Shown one piece after another: positions 24,119 to 36,850 of a stretch of DNA of 64,000 nt. Position numbers and translations under genes: made by a program. The notes beneath the pieces were generated by a model that was given only the letters and a program-made list of their open reading frames with translations, made no database searches and was not told where the DNA came from. Origin of the DNA: Arenicola marina (Eukaryota > Annelida > Polychaeta > Arenicolidae); the NCBI GenBank assembly GCA_964019135.1, contig OZ025249.1, positions 5,134,039 to 5,198,038 on the forward strand. The letters are read 5' to 3'. The stretch's first letter is position 1. Each line of letters starts with the position of its first letter.

Positions 24119-26100
24119 GGGGAGATTAGTACGGGGCTGGATCCCGCTTAGGGAGAGGTTGGGTGTGGGCGGGGGGCGCCGGGGGGAGGATGTGGGGAGT
24201 AGTGCGGGGGTCAGATGAGGTCATGGAGCGGTGGAAATGGAATTTCTGTATGAATGTGACGGTATGGCGGAGATGTTGTAAGGAGGAGGGGGATAGATGG
24301 TGTGACAGGGGAGCGGTGCATCCAGGTTTGTGCGGTGGGAGGTTGATCAGGCTCCTTCCTCGTAAACTGGTAAACTGGGAACCCACCGGGGGAAGCCGTG
24401 GCTTGTGAGAACCAGGGGTGGGAGGCTGAGAACCAGGGGTGGGAGGCCAATCGTAGCTGCACATTGGCCGATCCCATATTGTGGTTGACCGCCCCAAGCT
24501 ACTCGGGGTCTCGGGGCGACACTGTGCAACAATATGGCGACAACCGCCGGGGGAGGGTTAGTTGAGGGCGGTCGTGGGTGAATCCATATTCTTAATTAAT
24601 ATTCTGTGGCTGCTGATTCAGGAGGCGATCGAGGGGCCCAGTGGGAGAGGCGAATGGGATCGCGCTTTGTTTCGTGGTACAGTATTATCAATGGGTAAAT
24701 TATTAACTTAACAGGACATCAGTGAATAATATATGACATATTCGGATCGACATCGACATAATCGAGACAATTGATTGTATGATCATACAGAGGGCGTAAT
24801 TGGACGTATCGATCGCTACTTGCTGGTAACACAATGGCTGGCAAGATGGCTGACTTGTTGGTGGAAGCCATGGTGGAAGCTGAAATGTCACAGACTGCTG
24901 CAATACCGAACAAACTATAGTCACCCTGTTCGTTGCAGCCAATGCGGTCGATTTTGTCTGGAATCCTCCAGAAGGTCATATTCTCGTTGCCCTTATAAAA
25001 CCAGGTCTTTGGATGTTACATTAAGATGACTTGGGTCTTGATACAACGGCCCACTGTCTATGGGTATTTTATCATGCGGTCTTCATCAACCATGATGGAT
25101 GCTGGGTGAGGATGGAATATGACAGCTCATATGTTTCATTTCCACGCACAGCAAATATTTGGCGGCGGTGGTCGCTGTGTGAAATGCCTCATTCCGTGTC
25201 GGCGATGGCATGCCGGGAAGCCCCTCGGGACACGAGCCATTAAGACAGAACACGACTCCCGCTATGGCCGCCATTTTGGATGACCTTGCCCTGGCTTTTA
25301 GAGTGGACCGGGTTCCGCGAACTGCCACGGCACGCGCTGTTACGCCAGTCCCAAGTACCCCATTTACCCCTCCACCCCTACCGTCCCCAAGTATTCACCC
25401 CATCAATTTCAGTCGCCCACGCCCCCCCCTCTCAGCCCTCCTCCGAACAAATCCTCCGCCCGATGCGATGCAAAAAGCGAACCTGGATCGTGTATATGGA
25501 AGAAGGCGACACACAAGGGGTGGTGGTCGGGAAGCAGCGGGGGGGGGGGGGCATGGTTACCAGGGGAGAGCGTGGGGGACTGGAGAGAGGGGTGGGGGGG
25601 GGGGGGTGATGGATCATGGGCCATGGTTCAGGAGAAAAACAACCATTTCCCGCCAAGGCGGAGGAGTTTGGTGCTGCACCACTTGGGATTGAAAGGGTTC
25701 GCCAGTTGGGGAGTGTGTTAGCTGTGTTCTGCCGGTCAGTCTAATTGTGAGGTGGATCTTTCATCATCAAGCAATCTTTACGAACACAGTCCCATCTTTG
25801 GGAAAAAAGGATGGGAAGTGGAGGTGGGGGGTGGGTGGGGGGTACATTTTGAAATTCCAAATAGGTCAGGCAGAATAGAATAAGTGGACATGAAGAAGAC
25901 ATACAGGCGGACGAACCAGCAACATTGAATGTTCTGCCTCCTCGGACGTGGCCAGAGCATACCGACAGTATTAGAAACAAATAGAACGTTAGAACAAATT
26001 AAAGCATAAGAAACCAAAAGCTTAATATGCTGTCCGTTGGGAGGTAGAGAGGAGAAAGGCAGAGAAAGCGTTATAGAGTAGTAGATAGACTTATGTCCCA
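24119..26100. other. Intergenic, no gene seen
   Basis: A 21-bp direct repeat of GAGAACCAGGGGTGGGAGGC occurs near 24407-24448. A YY1-like GCCGCCATTTTGGAT at 25267-25281 sits in a moderately CpG-containing segment (25190-25340) that could be promoter DNA. G runs occur near 25540 and 25596. No coding region is supported. Confidence 0.4.
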
Positions 26101-26211
26101 ATCACCTCTTTGGGATTTCCCGGCGTTCCGTAGTCGCTACGTCACGCGCGCGCCGGGGAATCACCTCCACGTGACTTCCCGGCTTTCCGTATTCGCTACG
26201 TCACGCGCGCG
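26101..26211. repeat. 59-bp CpG-rich tandem duplication with TACGTCACGCGCGCG
   Basis: Two diverged 59-bp copies each begin ATCACCTC and end CGCTACGTCACGCGCGCG. Each carries a CRE half-site TACGTCA followed by a short (CG)n run, an arrangement that could be promoter-like. Confidence 0.8.
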
Positions 26212-27905
26212 CTCGTTCGTCACTTGTTGGTTTGCAATATCCTTAATGCTTTGTGATTTCCTGGTACTGCCCCGGCCTCGGCGGACCGCGGCTTCAACTT
26301 CCTGCCGCGCTGTGAACGTGTGTCCCCGCAGAGGGCGAGGGCCGAGCAGGTTAACATGGACCCTAACTAGGCCTCCCCATCATGTATACATACCCCATCA
26401 TTCCTGGCAGAGGCTTCTGTGCGATCACCTCGCTGCTATGATTTACCTATGTTAGTCACGACGTGGAGGGATTGGCGAGGGGATGGGGGTAGAGGCGGTG
26501 GTGGTGATTGGGGTTGTTGGCAAAGTGCCTCCCATCTTTACTCCCGTTGGCAGCCAGGGCGGAAGTGTGAATGGCACAAACAAGGGATGCGGCCTCCAGA
26601 TATCAAGGTTGTTCTGGTTACTGGTGGGTCATAACGGCCGGCATACCTGATGAGAAGGAAGCCACCATCACCGTGCTATTTATATCAGAATCTCCGCTTC
26701 AGCAGTATGTGACCGGCCCGCCACCTGGTGGTACGTGGCGGTATAACATCCGGGCCACGTGGTCTCCACCATGCCACGGATCAACAACAACAAAGTTATT
26801 CGGGTCACGTGAGCGCCGCAGAACGGTCCGCAAACTAATACATAATGATTTCATAGCACGGTAAAGGTCATTGTCGCCTCGTGTGTGTGCTGGGTGGGGC
26901 GTTGTGTTGACTCGATCTGGTGCTGTGTAACGGTAGCCTGTAACAGAGGGTCCGACAGGTCATACACGTCCGGGTGATTATTGCTTGTGACACAAGGTCT
27001 TTCCGGTAACCATCCGGCTGTGAAGGCTCTCAATCTCCGACCATGTCCTGCATAATATGGCCAGGCCACCACGAGAGGCCTCAAGGTCGAATAAGCCACC
27101 CTTTTTGGTAACTAGATGTCGCTTAACATTCCAGAATCCTGTAAGATGAAGGTCGGATTGCCCTCTCAATCCCCCGTCTCTCCCACGCCCCCTAGCGTCG
27201 AGGGCTGTGGTATCACCCACGGTCACAGCGACTCGCGACGGCTGTCTGGCTCCAGTAACCATGGTGACCATAATATCTTAGGCGTGGCAGTGCGTTGAAA
27301 ACCTACGTCCACCCAGCATTGGCCTGTTCCTCCACATTTTGTGACGGATGTTTCATGTTCTTATAAGGAGCAAAGGTGGTGGCTTCATGATATTATCACA
27401 GAGATAACTTTGGTATTTTGTTGTTATAGCTAAAATCTTGAGATGGTCCCTCTCACATGAATTTGAACCCGTATATCTGAAATAGTCCCGAGATAAAGCC
27501 CCAAACAAATGCAGAGGTTCCCGTATCATTGGCTCCTTTAAATGTGGGGTCACAGAGGTTATATCTGTGTGCCTCGATTGGCTACTGTGTCTCCCGGCTG
27601 TCCAGGGCCACAGCGGTTTTTGCATTATAGAGACTCTGAATTCAGTTAGCCTCGGGATCCAGACCTGGCTGGACGCATCTTGGAATTAATTAAGAAATAT
27701 AAAGTGGATACATCGTCTTCGGTTTCAATGATCTCGTGATAACAGCGACATCCCAGCATCACACCCGGTACACCATTCCCCACTGTCCACGGTTACTATA
27801 TCACAAACACCGATAGGACCGTGTGACAATATTGGTGAAGAATCCGTCTCATGCTAAAGGATATTAGCTCTACCTACCGAAAGAAAAGACCCTGCTTTGG
27901 AATCT
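26212..27905. other. Intergenic, no gene seen
   Basis: Mixed sequence with short open frames only. GCAGAGGGCGAGGGC at 26329-26343 is a weak CTCF-like match. The right end may include a 5' LTR of the retroelement that follows, but no LTR pair could be matched by eye. Confidence 0.4.
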
Positions 27906-27908
27906 ACT

Positions 27909-28782
27909 TGGCGACAGAAAGGGCTCACTTGGACTCAACATTTATAAAACAGAAGAACTAGCCTTGCTAGCAGACAGCAAAAGATGCAAACCAGGTCCAC
28001 GACTGATCGTTCTGCGCCCGTAGCGCTGCTGCCTCAGGCTCAGCAGCCCAGCGGCTCGGTGCCAACCGCTGGCGTCCGAATGGACCAATCAGCGGTCTCC
28101 GATTCCTTATATGGAACCGACAACAACATGGCGGATGTCAACAAACAACAATCGCACGCGGTCAGCGATACACATGTGGTTGCCACGCTTAGCGAACTTC
28201 GCAATGCAAGAGGCAATTCCGCCAGACACAAGACGGTATAGCTGTCAATCCAGAAAAGACAAAGGCTGTCACCACTATTCCGATCCCAATCAACGTTTCG
28301 CAAATTCGTACCTTCTTAGGTTTGGCGCAGTACTATCGCAAATTTATCAAGGGTTTCGCACAAACTGCGTCTCCGCTTAATAACCTACTCAAGAAAGACG
28401 CCAGGTTGTTTGGGATACACATTGTCAACAAGCCTTTGACACACTGAAACAAGCATTGACCACAACACCTATTCTTATCCGCCAGTATCATGTGTACTTA
28501 GCGGATCGACCTTTCACTGTCATAACCGATCACTCAGCTCTGCAGACTGGCAGACTATGCAGATGGTCGTTGTTCCTGCAACAATATCGGTATGACATCC
28601 AGTAGAGAAAGGTAAATGGTACAAAGGAGTTTGATGGTACCTACTCAGTCAGATGGGAAGGACAAAAGGAGTCAGAGTGGGTTACAGAATCAATACTATC
28701 GGATGATGCCCTACGCCAGTTTCACATAGCTAAAACGCAGGATGGAAGAAAGAGAAAACGCAACGCTCGTAAGGCTAATTAA
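27909..28782 (+). mobile_element. Internally deleted Ty3/gypsy-type LTR retrotransposon remnant
   Basis: A TGGCGACAG sequence at 27909 resembles a tRNA primer-binding site. An ATG frame at 27984-28241 occupies the position of gag but has no zinc knuckle. From about 28232 a segment matches the end of Ty3/gypsy reverse transcriptase (GIAVNPEKTKAV, then FLGLAQYYRKFI). After a frame shift near 28404 come the RNase H entry (QAFDTLKQAL) and TDHSAL, then GRLCRWSLFLQQY with the intervening part missing. A last frame ending near 28782 (YSVRWEGQKESEW, then a Lys/Arg-rich tail) resembles an integrase C-terminal chromodomain-like end. Protease, the RT catalytic region and the integrase core are absent, so it cannot be autonomous. 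Confidence 0.8.
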
Positions 28783-30045
28783 GCAGCGTGTGAATCTAGT
28801 GTCTATATGTTGTATGTTAATCATTGTACATAATAATCATGGTAAATCAAGTACACTATTCAAGTATGTGAATATGTAGTATATTGCAAGATTTATGTTT
28901 ATGTCAGTAATGTGACAAAATTAAATTGTATATAAAGTTGTGTAAGGTGAACGGTTATGTTGATCAACCGACAGGATTTGTCATTCAACATGAACATGTT
29001 TTGAAGTGAACTTATTGGAACGATTGTTCAGCTTGAGATATAATATGTGAGCTGATTGTGACGAGAGGAGACTCATTCACATTTGAATGTGAGGAGATGA
29101 TTATAGTATGATCAGTGTGTAATGTAACACACTGCTGGTGATAATCTGCTGTGAGCATGGTAACCCTGTGGCGTAAGAGGAGAAGCTTGAATTGCACAAG
29201 ATCACCTAACTCAAAATTTTCTATTCAGCAAAATATACTTCAGGTAACAAAAATTGCTGAGGGTCTAGCAACCCCATATTTAAGGTGTCATGTCTGTTCT
29301 TGCATCCCAGCTGTGCATGTATATGCACGTATTTCCATGTGACAGCCAGATGTATCAAGTCGTATAACTAACACTCAGACAGACAGGAAACCCCTGTCTC
29401 TTCTCAAGTAGGAGTGTAGTGTCGGCTGAAGCACTAGACAGTGCGAGAGTATCAGGTACAATTGTACACTGGTTTTGGGAAGAAAGTTGCTTCCATCTGA
29501 TATTATTGATAACGCAATGATAAAAACCTTGTATTAATACTGGCTTGTTAAGTTGGTATGAGAGTTGCCACTGTATTAATGTCATTTGTGCACGAAATGT
29601 CCACAATATAATGGTACAACGGTGAGCTAGAATTTGTATTCCTGAAATATGTGGAATATCCAAACTGACTTTATCCTGGTGCACAAGACGTCCACTATAT
29701 AAGGAAAAGCAGTTGAGATATGTGTAAGCGTAGACTTTGTATAGATTACGGTTTATATTTTTCCCCACCTTTATTATTGGTGTATCACCTAAGAGATTAT
29801 GGTTATTAATCAAAGGCAATAGTAACTCATTGTTACAGAATAGCTCAGGTATGCAACGACTACAGTATTTAATTGAGATACAATGTATTTAACTGTGCTC
29901 TCACTTACGGCTCAAACCGTAAACCATGTATTTAAACATTTAAAGGTCCCAATTAAGACCTGGAAATTTATATCTTGTCATTGTCACGATTATTTTTATC
30001 TTATTTTTCTTATTCATCTATATAATATAACAAAGAGCGATATGG
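28783..30045. other. AT-rich stretch, possibly 3' LTR plus flank
   Basis: The sequence right of the retroelement is AT-rich with stop codons in all frames. A 3' LTR would be expected to start near 28785, but I cannot match it to sequence left of 27909. Confidence 0.35.
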
Positions 30046-30345
30046 CTGCTTCATGTTCTATTCAAGACCAAGGTGACTGTTTAATGTTCTCTTAAAGAGC
30101 AATGTGGCTGCATCATGTTCTATTAAAAAGCAAGATGGCTGCTTCACGCTCTATTAAAGAGCAATGTGGCTGATTCATGTTCTATTAAGGAACATGGTGG
30201 CTGCTTCATGTTCTATTAAAGAACAAGGTGGCTGCTTCATGTTCTATTAGAGAACAAGGTGGCTGCTTCATGTTCTATTAAAGAACATGGTGGCTGCTTC
30301 ATGTTCTATTAAAGAACAAGGTGGCTCCTTCATGTTTAATTTCTT
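30046..30345. repeat. Roughly 31-bp array with GTTCTATTAAAGAAC dyads
   Basis: Nine to ten imperfect units contain GGTGGCTGCTTCATGTTC and ATTAAAGAACAA. GTTCT and AGAAC form an inverted repeat around ATTAA in each unit, and several units carry an ATGGCTGC YY1-like core. Confidence 0.9.
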
Positions 30346-30654
30346 AATGCATTGCACTGAATGCCTCGTGTTATTTTGTTTACTGTTCTAACAATAAGCT
30401 GAACCGCAAAGTCCAACAATGGACACAAGTCAATATTGTTTCACGGTAGAAACACATTCCGGGCTTGGATATTTGGGGGCATGAAGAGGGGATGGTTTGG
30501 GTGGGGGGGTGCTGGGAGGGGGCATTATGGACCGAAATAATGAATTATTCAGCCTCACGGCAATCTGTATCGGAAACGTCCGACTTCAGTGGATGATGTC
30601 TGGTGTTTATCATAGGGCATCAGACCGCCGCATCCCAAACAATCGCTACTTCCA

Positions 30655-30884
30655 TTCTACCCCCTCCCCCACCCCATCCCCCGTCCACAGGTCCCCCGTA
30701 AGTCCTCATGACCCCCTGTCCCGTCCGTCCACAGGTCCCCCGTCCGTCCTCAGGTCCCCCGTCCCGTCCGTCCTCAGGTCCCCCCCATCCCGTCCGTCTT
30801 CATGTCCCCCGTCCTGTCCATCCTCAGGTCCCCCGTCCACAGGTCCCCCGTCCGTCCTCATGTCCCCCGTCCCGTCCGTCCTCA
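30655..30884. repeat. GTCC/CCCCGTCC minisatellite (copy 1)
   Basis: Pyrimidine-rich units of GGTCCCCCGTCCGTCCTCA type of variable length. The same repeat occurs at 39446-39500, in both places immediately beside a CCCAGTGGGCA palindrome. Confidence 0.85.
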
Positions 30885-31190
30885 CCCAGTGGGCAAAACT
30901 GTAAACTGGTCAAAACGACGTCATTGTCAGTCGTCGGAAACTGGTTGGAAACTATATCGGATTTGCAAATCAAATAGACGTGTGTATGTTGACGTGTTTC
31001 AGACGTGTGTTTAGCGACGGGTTCCTGATGGGTTCCAGACGTGTGCATAGCGACGAGTGTAGCCGTGTTATCGACGTCTGTAGAGCGACGGGTGTATGAC
31101 TAATTTTGGACGTCTGTAGAGTGACGGGTGTATGACCAGTTTCTGACGTCTGGAGAGCGACTGGTGTATGACCAGTTTCGTTGGTATGCC
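30885..31190. mobile_element. Probable DNA-transposon end with GACGT-rich subterminal repeats
   Basis: The segment starts with CCCAGTGGGCA (30885-30895) and contains repeated GACGTCTGTAGAGCGACGGG units spaced about 45 bp apart. A related end, TGCCCACTGGGCA preceded by GACGTC repeats, lies at 39300-39445 in the opposite orientation. No transposase is visible. Confidence 0.4.
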
Positions 31191-31906
31191 ACTTTGCACA
31201 CAAAGTCATTGAGTCACAAAACACACAAAAATAAGGCATTCAATATTGATTATGCATGTTTCCAAATATATATTATAGAAACAAGGTACAGTATATGAAT
31301 AATAACATTATGCAAACATGCAAATTAAGCAAAAAGTTAATATGAAATGTAAAATATTCCAGGAATAATGACCCAACATTAAATATTCAGCATGTACACT
31401 GCACAACAATTCAAAGGACCTGTACATATGCATCCCAGAAAGAAAATCCAATAACAGTGTCTATTATTAACACTGAGCCATGAGGAAAATCATGTTTGGC
31501 CAATCATGTCAATAGAACTTTGCATCTGCCAGAAGTAATTTTTATCATCATAGATCCTGAAAAGTTGCAATTTCATAAAACAAGTGTCTTTCTGACATAT
31601 ATACCTTGCTTCATACCTACAAATATTATCTAACCGGTGGAGCTTAATCATTCGACTGAAAGCAATGCATGCCAATTACTAACCAGAGAAAAACAACAGT
31701 AAATAGAAATCCATGGGAATTGCTCAGACATTCTACCAATACCAGGAATGTGTTCGAATGAATAAAATAATAGTCCCCAACTGCAAATTCAGTTGGATGG
31801 AAAGCTGCAATTGACTTCATTATATTACTCTCACAATCTTCAGCACATTACAGCTTACACACACCTAGTAATTAGTCACAAAATTATGATTATATATAAT
31901 ACAGCC
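31191..31906. other. AT-rich sequence downstream of the small minus-strand gene
   Basis: No frames of note. If the gene at 31907 is real this holds its 3' UTR, but no minus-strand AATAAA is evident. Confidence 0.4.
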
Positions 31907-32291
31907 TCAGTTTCCTCCTGCTGGATAATTCCCTAATATGCGCAGCAGCTTCTGATAAGTCTCCTTATTGTAGCTTCTTAATTGTTTCTTCCTTGCCGGC
32001 TGGGAATCATGATGCTTGTTATAGTCTGAAATGTGAAATTATTCACAAAATTCAAACAATATCTCCTGATCACTTGTCTAGTTGAAACTAAATGTGTTTA
32101 TTATAAGCTGTAGGTAAAAAATGGTGCAAATTTGTAAGATGTAGTACACAAGAAACACAAATTTGTTGTGATAACTCTGACGTGAGTAAGCAACATAAGA
32201 CTATTTTGATGATACCAAACTTACGATTATGCTGCAATTCACACCCGGTTGGAGCTTCCGGTTCCTCAATTTTGCATATTTTATTATTCAT
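31907..32291 (-). CDS. Small two-exon gene, unknown family
   Basis: Exons are 32291-32225 and 32025-31907, joined across a 199-bp intron with donor CATAATC|GTAAGT and acceptor TTTCACATTTCAG. The split codon (C|AC, His) keeps the frame. The first exon gives MNNKICKIEEPEAPTGCEL; the second begins YNKHHDSQPARKKQ, has KETYQKLLRILGNYPAGG and ends in TGA. The product as drawn is 61 residues, hydrophilic, with basic and tyrosine-rich parts and no signal peptide or membrane segment. The start is uncertain. A longer N-terminus would come from a distal exon: ATG|GTAAGT at 36245-36241 joins in frame to an acceptor-like AG before 32303, and ATGGCAG|GTAAGC at 37050-37043 joins in frame to CATCAG before 32296. 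I do not recognise the protein. Confidence 0.5.
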
Positions 32292-32303
32292 AAACACTGA
32301 TGA

Positions 32304-35300
32304 CTATTCAGTACGTCGCCGCAGGCACGAAAGTCAACTTTTCTACACCGGAAACTGACAGTGACAGCGTGTAAACTGGCCACTTCGACGGAAAATTTAC
32401 CCAGTTTGAAATGATCTGACGAGCAAAAATAGAGCCGAAAAGGATGGTGATACAGACAGTGAAGCTAAAGCTGTCAACAAGTTTGATGTGCTTTGAGAGA
32501 CCGTGACAGGGGCGAAGCGGAGACTGACAAAGCAAGACAGCCAGGCGGGCAGCATCACAGAATCAAAGCAACGATAGGCCTATCGAGAGCTGGGCCTGGG
32601 CTCGAGCCATGGATCCGCCACTGCCCTCTATCAAACCGGCTCAAAGCAACGTTGTTAATTTGTTAATTTCATGCATTGAGTTAGTCAACGATCTGGATGG
32701 GGGGGGGCGGGGGCGAGCCTGTGGGTGATGAAGTGGTCCGTCGTAAGGTCGGATCCAGATATGCTGTATAGGTGGTGGTGGGGGGGGGGGCGGGGGGCGG
32801 TTTCGGTTTTCATATGTTCAAATTTCGTCCCTGAACGCAATGGGACATCGCTTTACATGCAGGCATAACAAGTTAGTAAATCAGTAGACGGGTGTGTGCC
32901 GTCATGCTTTTGTTTTTCAACGCATATCGCAACTGATCAATATGTGAGTTGCGATATGTACATATAGACATAGTGATATGATTAGGCTTTTCTTTAATTT
33001 TAGGAAAGCAGCTGTGCATGAATGCAGGTTTTTGAACACATTATACCAAAGCAACGTTTTTTAGCAACTTTATTTAGCAACTGAAATTTTATCTTATCTG
33101 ACCCAAATTATATGAATCAATGAATTTAATTGATAACTAACAAAGTGGTAAGCATAAATGACCTTTGCACTAATAAGGCCATGTAAGAACTTTAGATTTT
33201 GGCATGTTTTGTGGCGAAAAACAACTGTTTAAGTAGGTTTAGGCTTGGTTGTTTAACACCATATCCAGAATTTATTCAGAATTTACATGCATACCTATGC
33301 TTTTAGAAATTTGTAAAAGTGTTGTATATCTTGTTGTGAAATAGGCATAATCATGTAAATAAATACATAGTCAATCAGCATTGCTTACAAAAATTGTTTT
33401 TCATTGTACTCTTGTATTTGTCATTGGAGTGAATGCTGCTAGTGCAATAAATCAAGTACCGGTAATCTGTGATGGACTTGTTTTTCTTATATAATGAAAC
33501 TATGTAGGGCTGGAAATGAATATCTTCAAAGACTATCTGGCGGAATAATTTCGATATATATAACAATAATAACATGAACACAATCACTTAAGTCAAATAG
33601 AGTGTATTGTTGCCACACAAAGCATGCACAAATCACCATAGGTACTACAATAATTGCATGTAGAGTATATAAACTAAAGAAAATTACAAAGATGAATTGT
33701 ACCCTAAACAAATTTCAAGAACTTAATCGACATATATATTGAAGGTTTCATATTTCATTCAATATCTGTATAAGCATTTATTTTTCCAAATGTCATTACA
33801 ATAACTGAATTTTATCTTTGTGTTTTGACAAGACAACTTATATGTCAGAATTAAGTGTCCTTTAATAAAACTTGAATGGGCTATCCACAGCCTTGGTCAT
33901 ATGGTATCCTGCAAGACAATAATAAGCTCAACGTGGATTACAAATAACAATAAGCATCAATGTTGCCACAGCATACTAGACAAAGTTTATATAAGTTCTC
34001 CAAAAAGTGATTAATATATGAGTATTAATTAGGGTCCCTTGGAGGTTAATATTCGATCAATACATGGTGAAGAAAACATTATTGATATTTATGGACATTT
34101 ACAACCACTACTAAGTCACACTGGTTATGTGACGACAACAAGTGCAAACCCCTAAGATCTACTGGATCTCACTTGAGGAACATGTTCCATTCATGGGGTG
34201 TTTAATGACTTAGCTTGTCAAGCGAGAAACTATCTATTATCATCTTCTGCATACGAATTGGGCAATGCAGCAATTTTAACCCCACTGGTTCAAGTGTCCC
34301 TTTTGATAGTCGGAAAAAAACACATTTCCCTTAGGATATCAACATGATAACATAGACTGTAGATACTGCCACAAGTTTTGAATGATAAATTTAAGCATGA
34401 TACATGGTAAAAGTGAGTATTTAATTTTATATTCACCATGTTGACAGAATAACTAATTTTTCACTTTAATAATAGCAACTTTGAATCAAAACAATTTATT
34501 TATTCAAACACAGACGACAGCCAAGGTACATTTATACAAATTCTATACCATAAACCATGGTTTAATTAGTAATAATTATCCATGATACATATACCCTATT
34601 AATACAGCACACAAAACTAAGAAGAAAACACCATTTAAATAGTAAATCCTGAAGCAAATAAGTAAGCTTAACTATACACCTTTTTCCATATATTAAATTA
34701 CATCTACTGCAATATGGTGAAACCAACAAGTGTGCTAATTTTTAGATGATTAGAATATTGGTATCAAATGGTCACATAGATCGCTTATGGGCCTATGTTC
34801 AAGACAAGATAATAACAAGTCTCAAGAAAGCATATAGTAATACAGTAAAAACAGGTTGCACTTGATACAGCTACATCTAGTATACATATATATTTTTAAC
34901 ACATTTCACTGGTTTATATATTAATTTATATAATAATATATTTATATATAATATATTATTATATATATTATTATATATGAATAGACTTAAATGCACCAGA
35001 GAAGGAATCAACAAAGTGTTATGTTCTCCCTAGTCTACTGAATCTATATGTGCTGTTATTGCCATACGTTACATGTGGCAGTATAATGTGGGAACAATAG
35101 CTAAATATGCATAAGAAATTTGTATCTGGCCAGGTGTGGCAGAACCCATGGATGCTTTTAACTTGTTGTTTATATATAAGTTCTTGAAATGAATGTTGGT
35201 TAGTTTTTTTAACTTTCGCATAAATTGAAACTACATTTTGCTACGTTTGCTGAGGGATTTTGACCTTTGATTTTTAACAAAAAACATACTACATCCAACC

Positions 35301-36236
35301 AAGCCATAAAATACAAGAACACCAAACAGTAATCATGGTAATATGAGTATACATGACTAATTGCAATTGGTATATGGATAAATCACAATCAAGGTCAAAA
35401 GTAAAAAAATAACACTGTTACTTGATATTTAAAATATTTTGCAGTGTTAGAAACAAAACTTGTAGGCAAAATATTCATTGGGCTACTGAAATACATAAAA
35501 TTAAAGAATTGTTTAAAACTTTAAACATTTAATTGAAACAAAAACGCAGATATTCAATCTTAGTTATATTGATGCAATAGTAAAATAATGATTTTTATTT
35601 ATCTAATAATGCTGTGAAATAGTGTTGGATCATTTATTTGTTAGGATATTTATGAAAAAATATTTATTTGCTACAAAATCATGTATTTGCCCTAATAAAT
35701 TGTCATTGGGTGATATCCATATAGGTAATAAAGGTGTTGTATTTAAGAAAAAAAGAACTAAAATATACTAGTACGTACAAGCAATTAAACTAACAATAAT
35801 AAATGACTATATATCAAGCAGTCTTCAGTAATTATGTTGTGTGCATACCCCTTCCTGAATTTCAAATTCCCCCCCACCCCCCACCCCCGGTCGGTAAAAC
35901 TACATTGGACGTCCCCCTTTATCGCAATTCAGCCCCCCACCCCATAGTATCAACATTTCAGTGTGCCCCCTGCACACACCCCTGCTTATAGTTTATATTT
36001 TATACATCTGATTATGCATACATGTGCATGCTGCACCCACGATTCACTGACAGGGCACTCTGCATGGACTGACAACCGTCACGACACTTCTCAGTCTGAT
36101 GTCTCTGGCTCTGGCAGTTTCAGTCATTGACCACACACACTCACTCATTCAGTGCCAGTGGCGTTTTGGCAAATATGTTTTTATGACTGAAAAACATAAC
36201 CTTTGTTGCAAATACTAAGAGAAATGCGAAATTAAG
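32304..36236 (-). other. AT-rich region, possible first intron of the small minus-strand gene
   Basis: No coding region is visible. G runs lie near 32700 and 32780-32800, and a self-complementary AT block (TATATAATATATTATTATA) lies around 34917-34980. A C-rich patch sits at 35871-35890. Lack of any exon between the candidate first exon and 32303 fits an intron. Confidence 0.35.
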
Positions 36237-36850
36237 ACTTACCATTGTTTTCTTAGTTGACTGACAACAAATCTTCTCCTTGTAGCCGTTAAAGCAGCGA
36301 AGAACTGGTGCTGCCTCGAAAACAACCACAAACAACACGCGCCGAATGTTTACATTTAGTGTTTTGGCCCACATGCAGATATCGATTTGAATATTCATAA
36401 GGAACTGCAAAATCACGGAACCGGAAGCTCCAACCGGGTGTGAATTACAAAAACGCCTCAGCGCCTGGCTTTTGCGCAGGTAGTCTGGTTCCCAGTCTCT
36501 CTCTTTGCGTAACATACACGTCACGCCTAAGTCACAGATAGTCAGGATACCAGTATGCGCAGAGATTCTTAACTCGTTCCGAACACGTGCTTCGTTTGTT
36601 TGTCCCCAAAATGAGTAAACCGGAAGTCTAGGCGAACGAGACTTTATAGCCCTATTGCTTACTGATGTCAATGCTGAGCGTACAAAACTATACTACAAAA
36701 TTACCTCTAACATCGCTTTGGGCCGTGGCGCCACCTTCAGGGCATCAACATGGCGGCAAGCGGCAAAACAGTTTTGTGACAGAATAAAAACTTGTCGTTT
36801 ATACAAAATTGGCGACGAGTTGGCACGTTTCCATATCTCACGGAACTAAA
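36237..36850 (-). promoter_or_regulatory. Candidate promoter and first exon (ATG immediately before a donor)
   Basis: On the minus strand AAAACAATG is followed at once by GTAAGT (36242-36237), a strong start context fused to a strong donor. The frame upstream of this ATG is open, so translation could also begin earlier. The region to the right is CpG-richer, with ETS-type CCGGAAG at 36421-36427, ACCGGAAG at 36619-36626 and an AACATGGCGGC YY1-like site at 36749-36759 on the plus strand. A bidirectional promoter is plausible. Confidence 0.35.

Noticed and set aside
23522..24218. Two overlapping 200-codon plus-strand frames as genes
   Set aside because: Their length comes from the 22-bp G-rich array; the flanking parts show no protein-like pattern or splice structure.
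32308..32535. Minus-strand frame with a hydrophobic stretch as an upstream exon of the small gene
   Set aside because: The frame starts at a TTG, ends in a stop before the exon at 32291, and the only nearby donor gives the wrong phase and an intron too short to splice.
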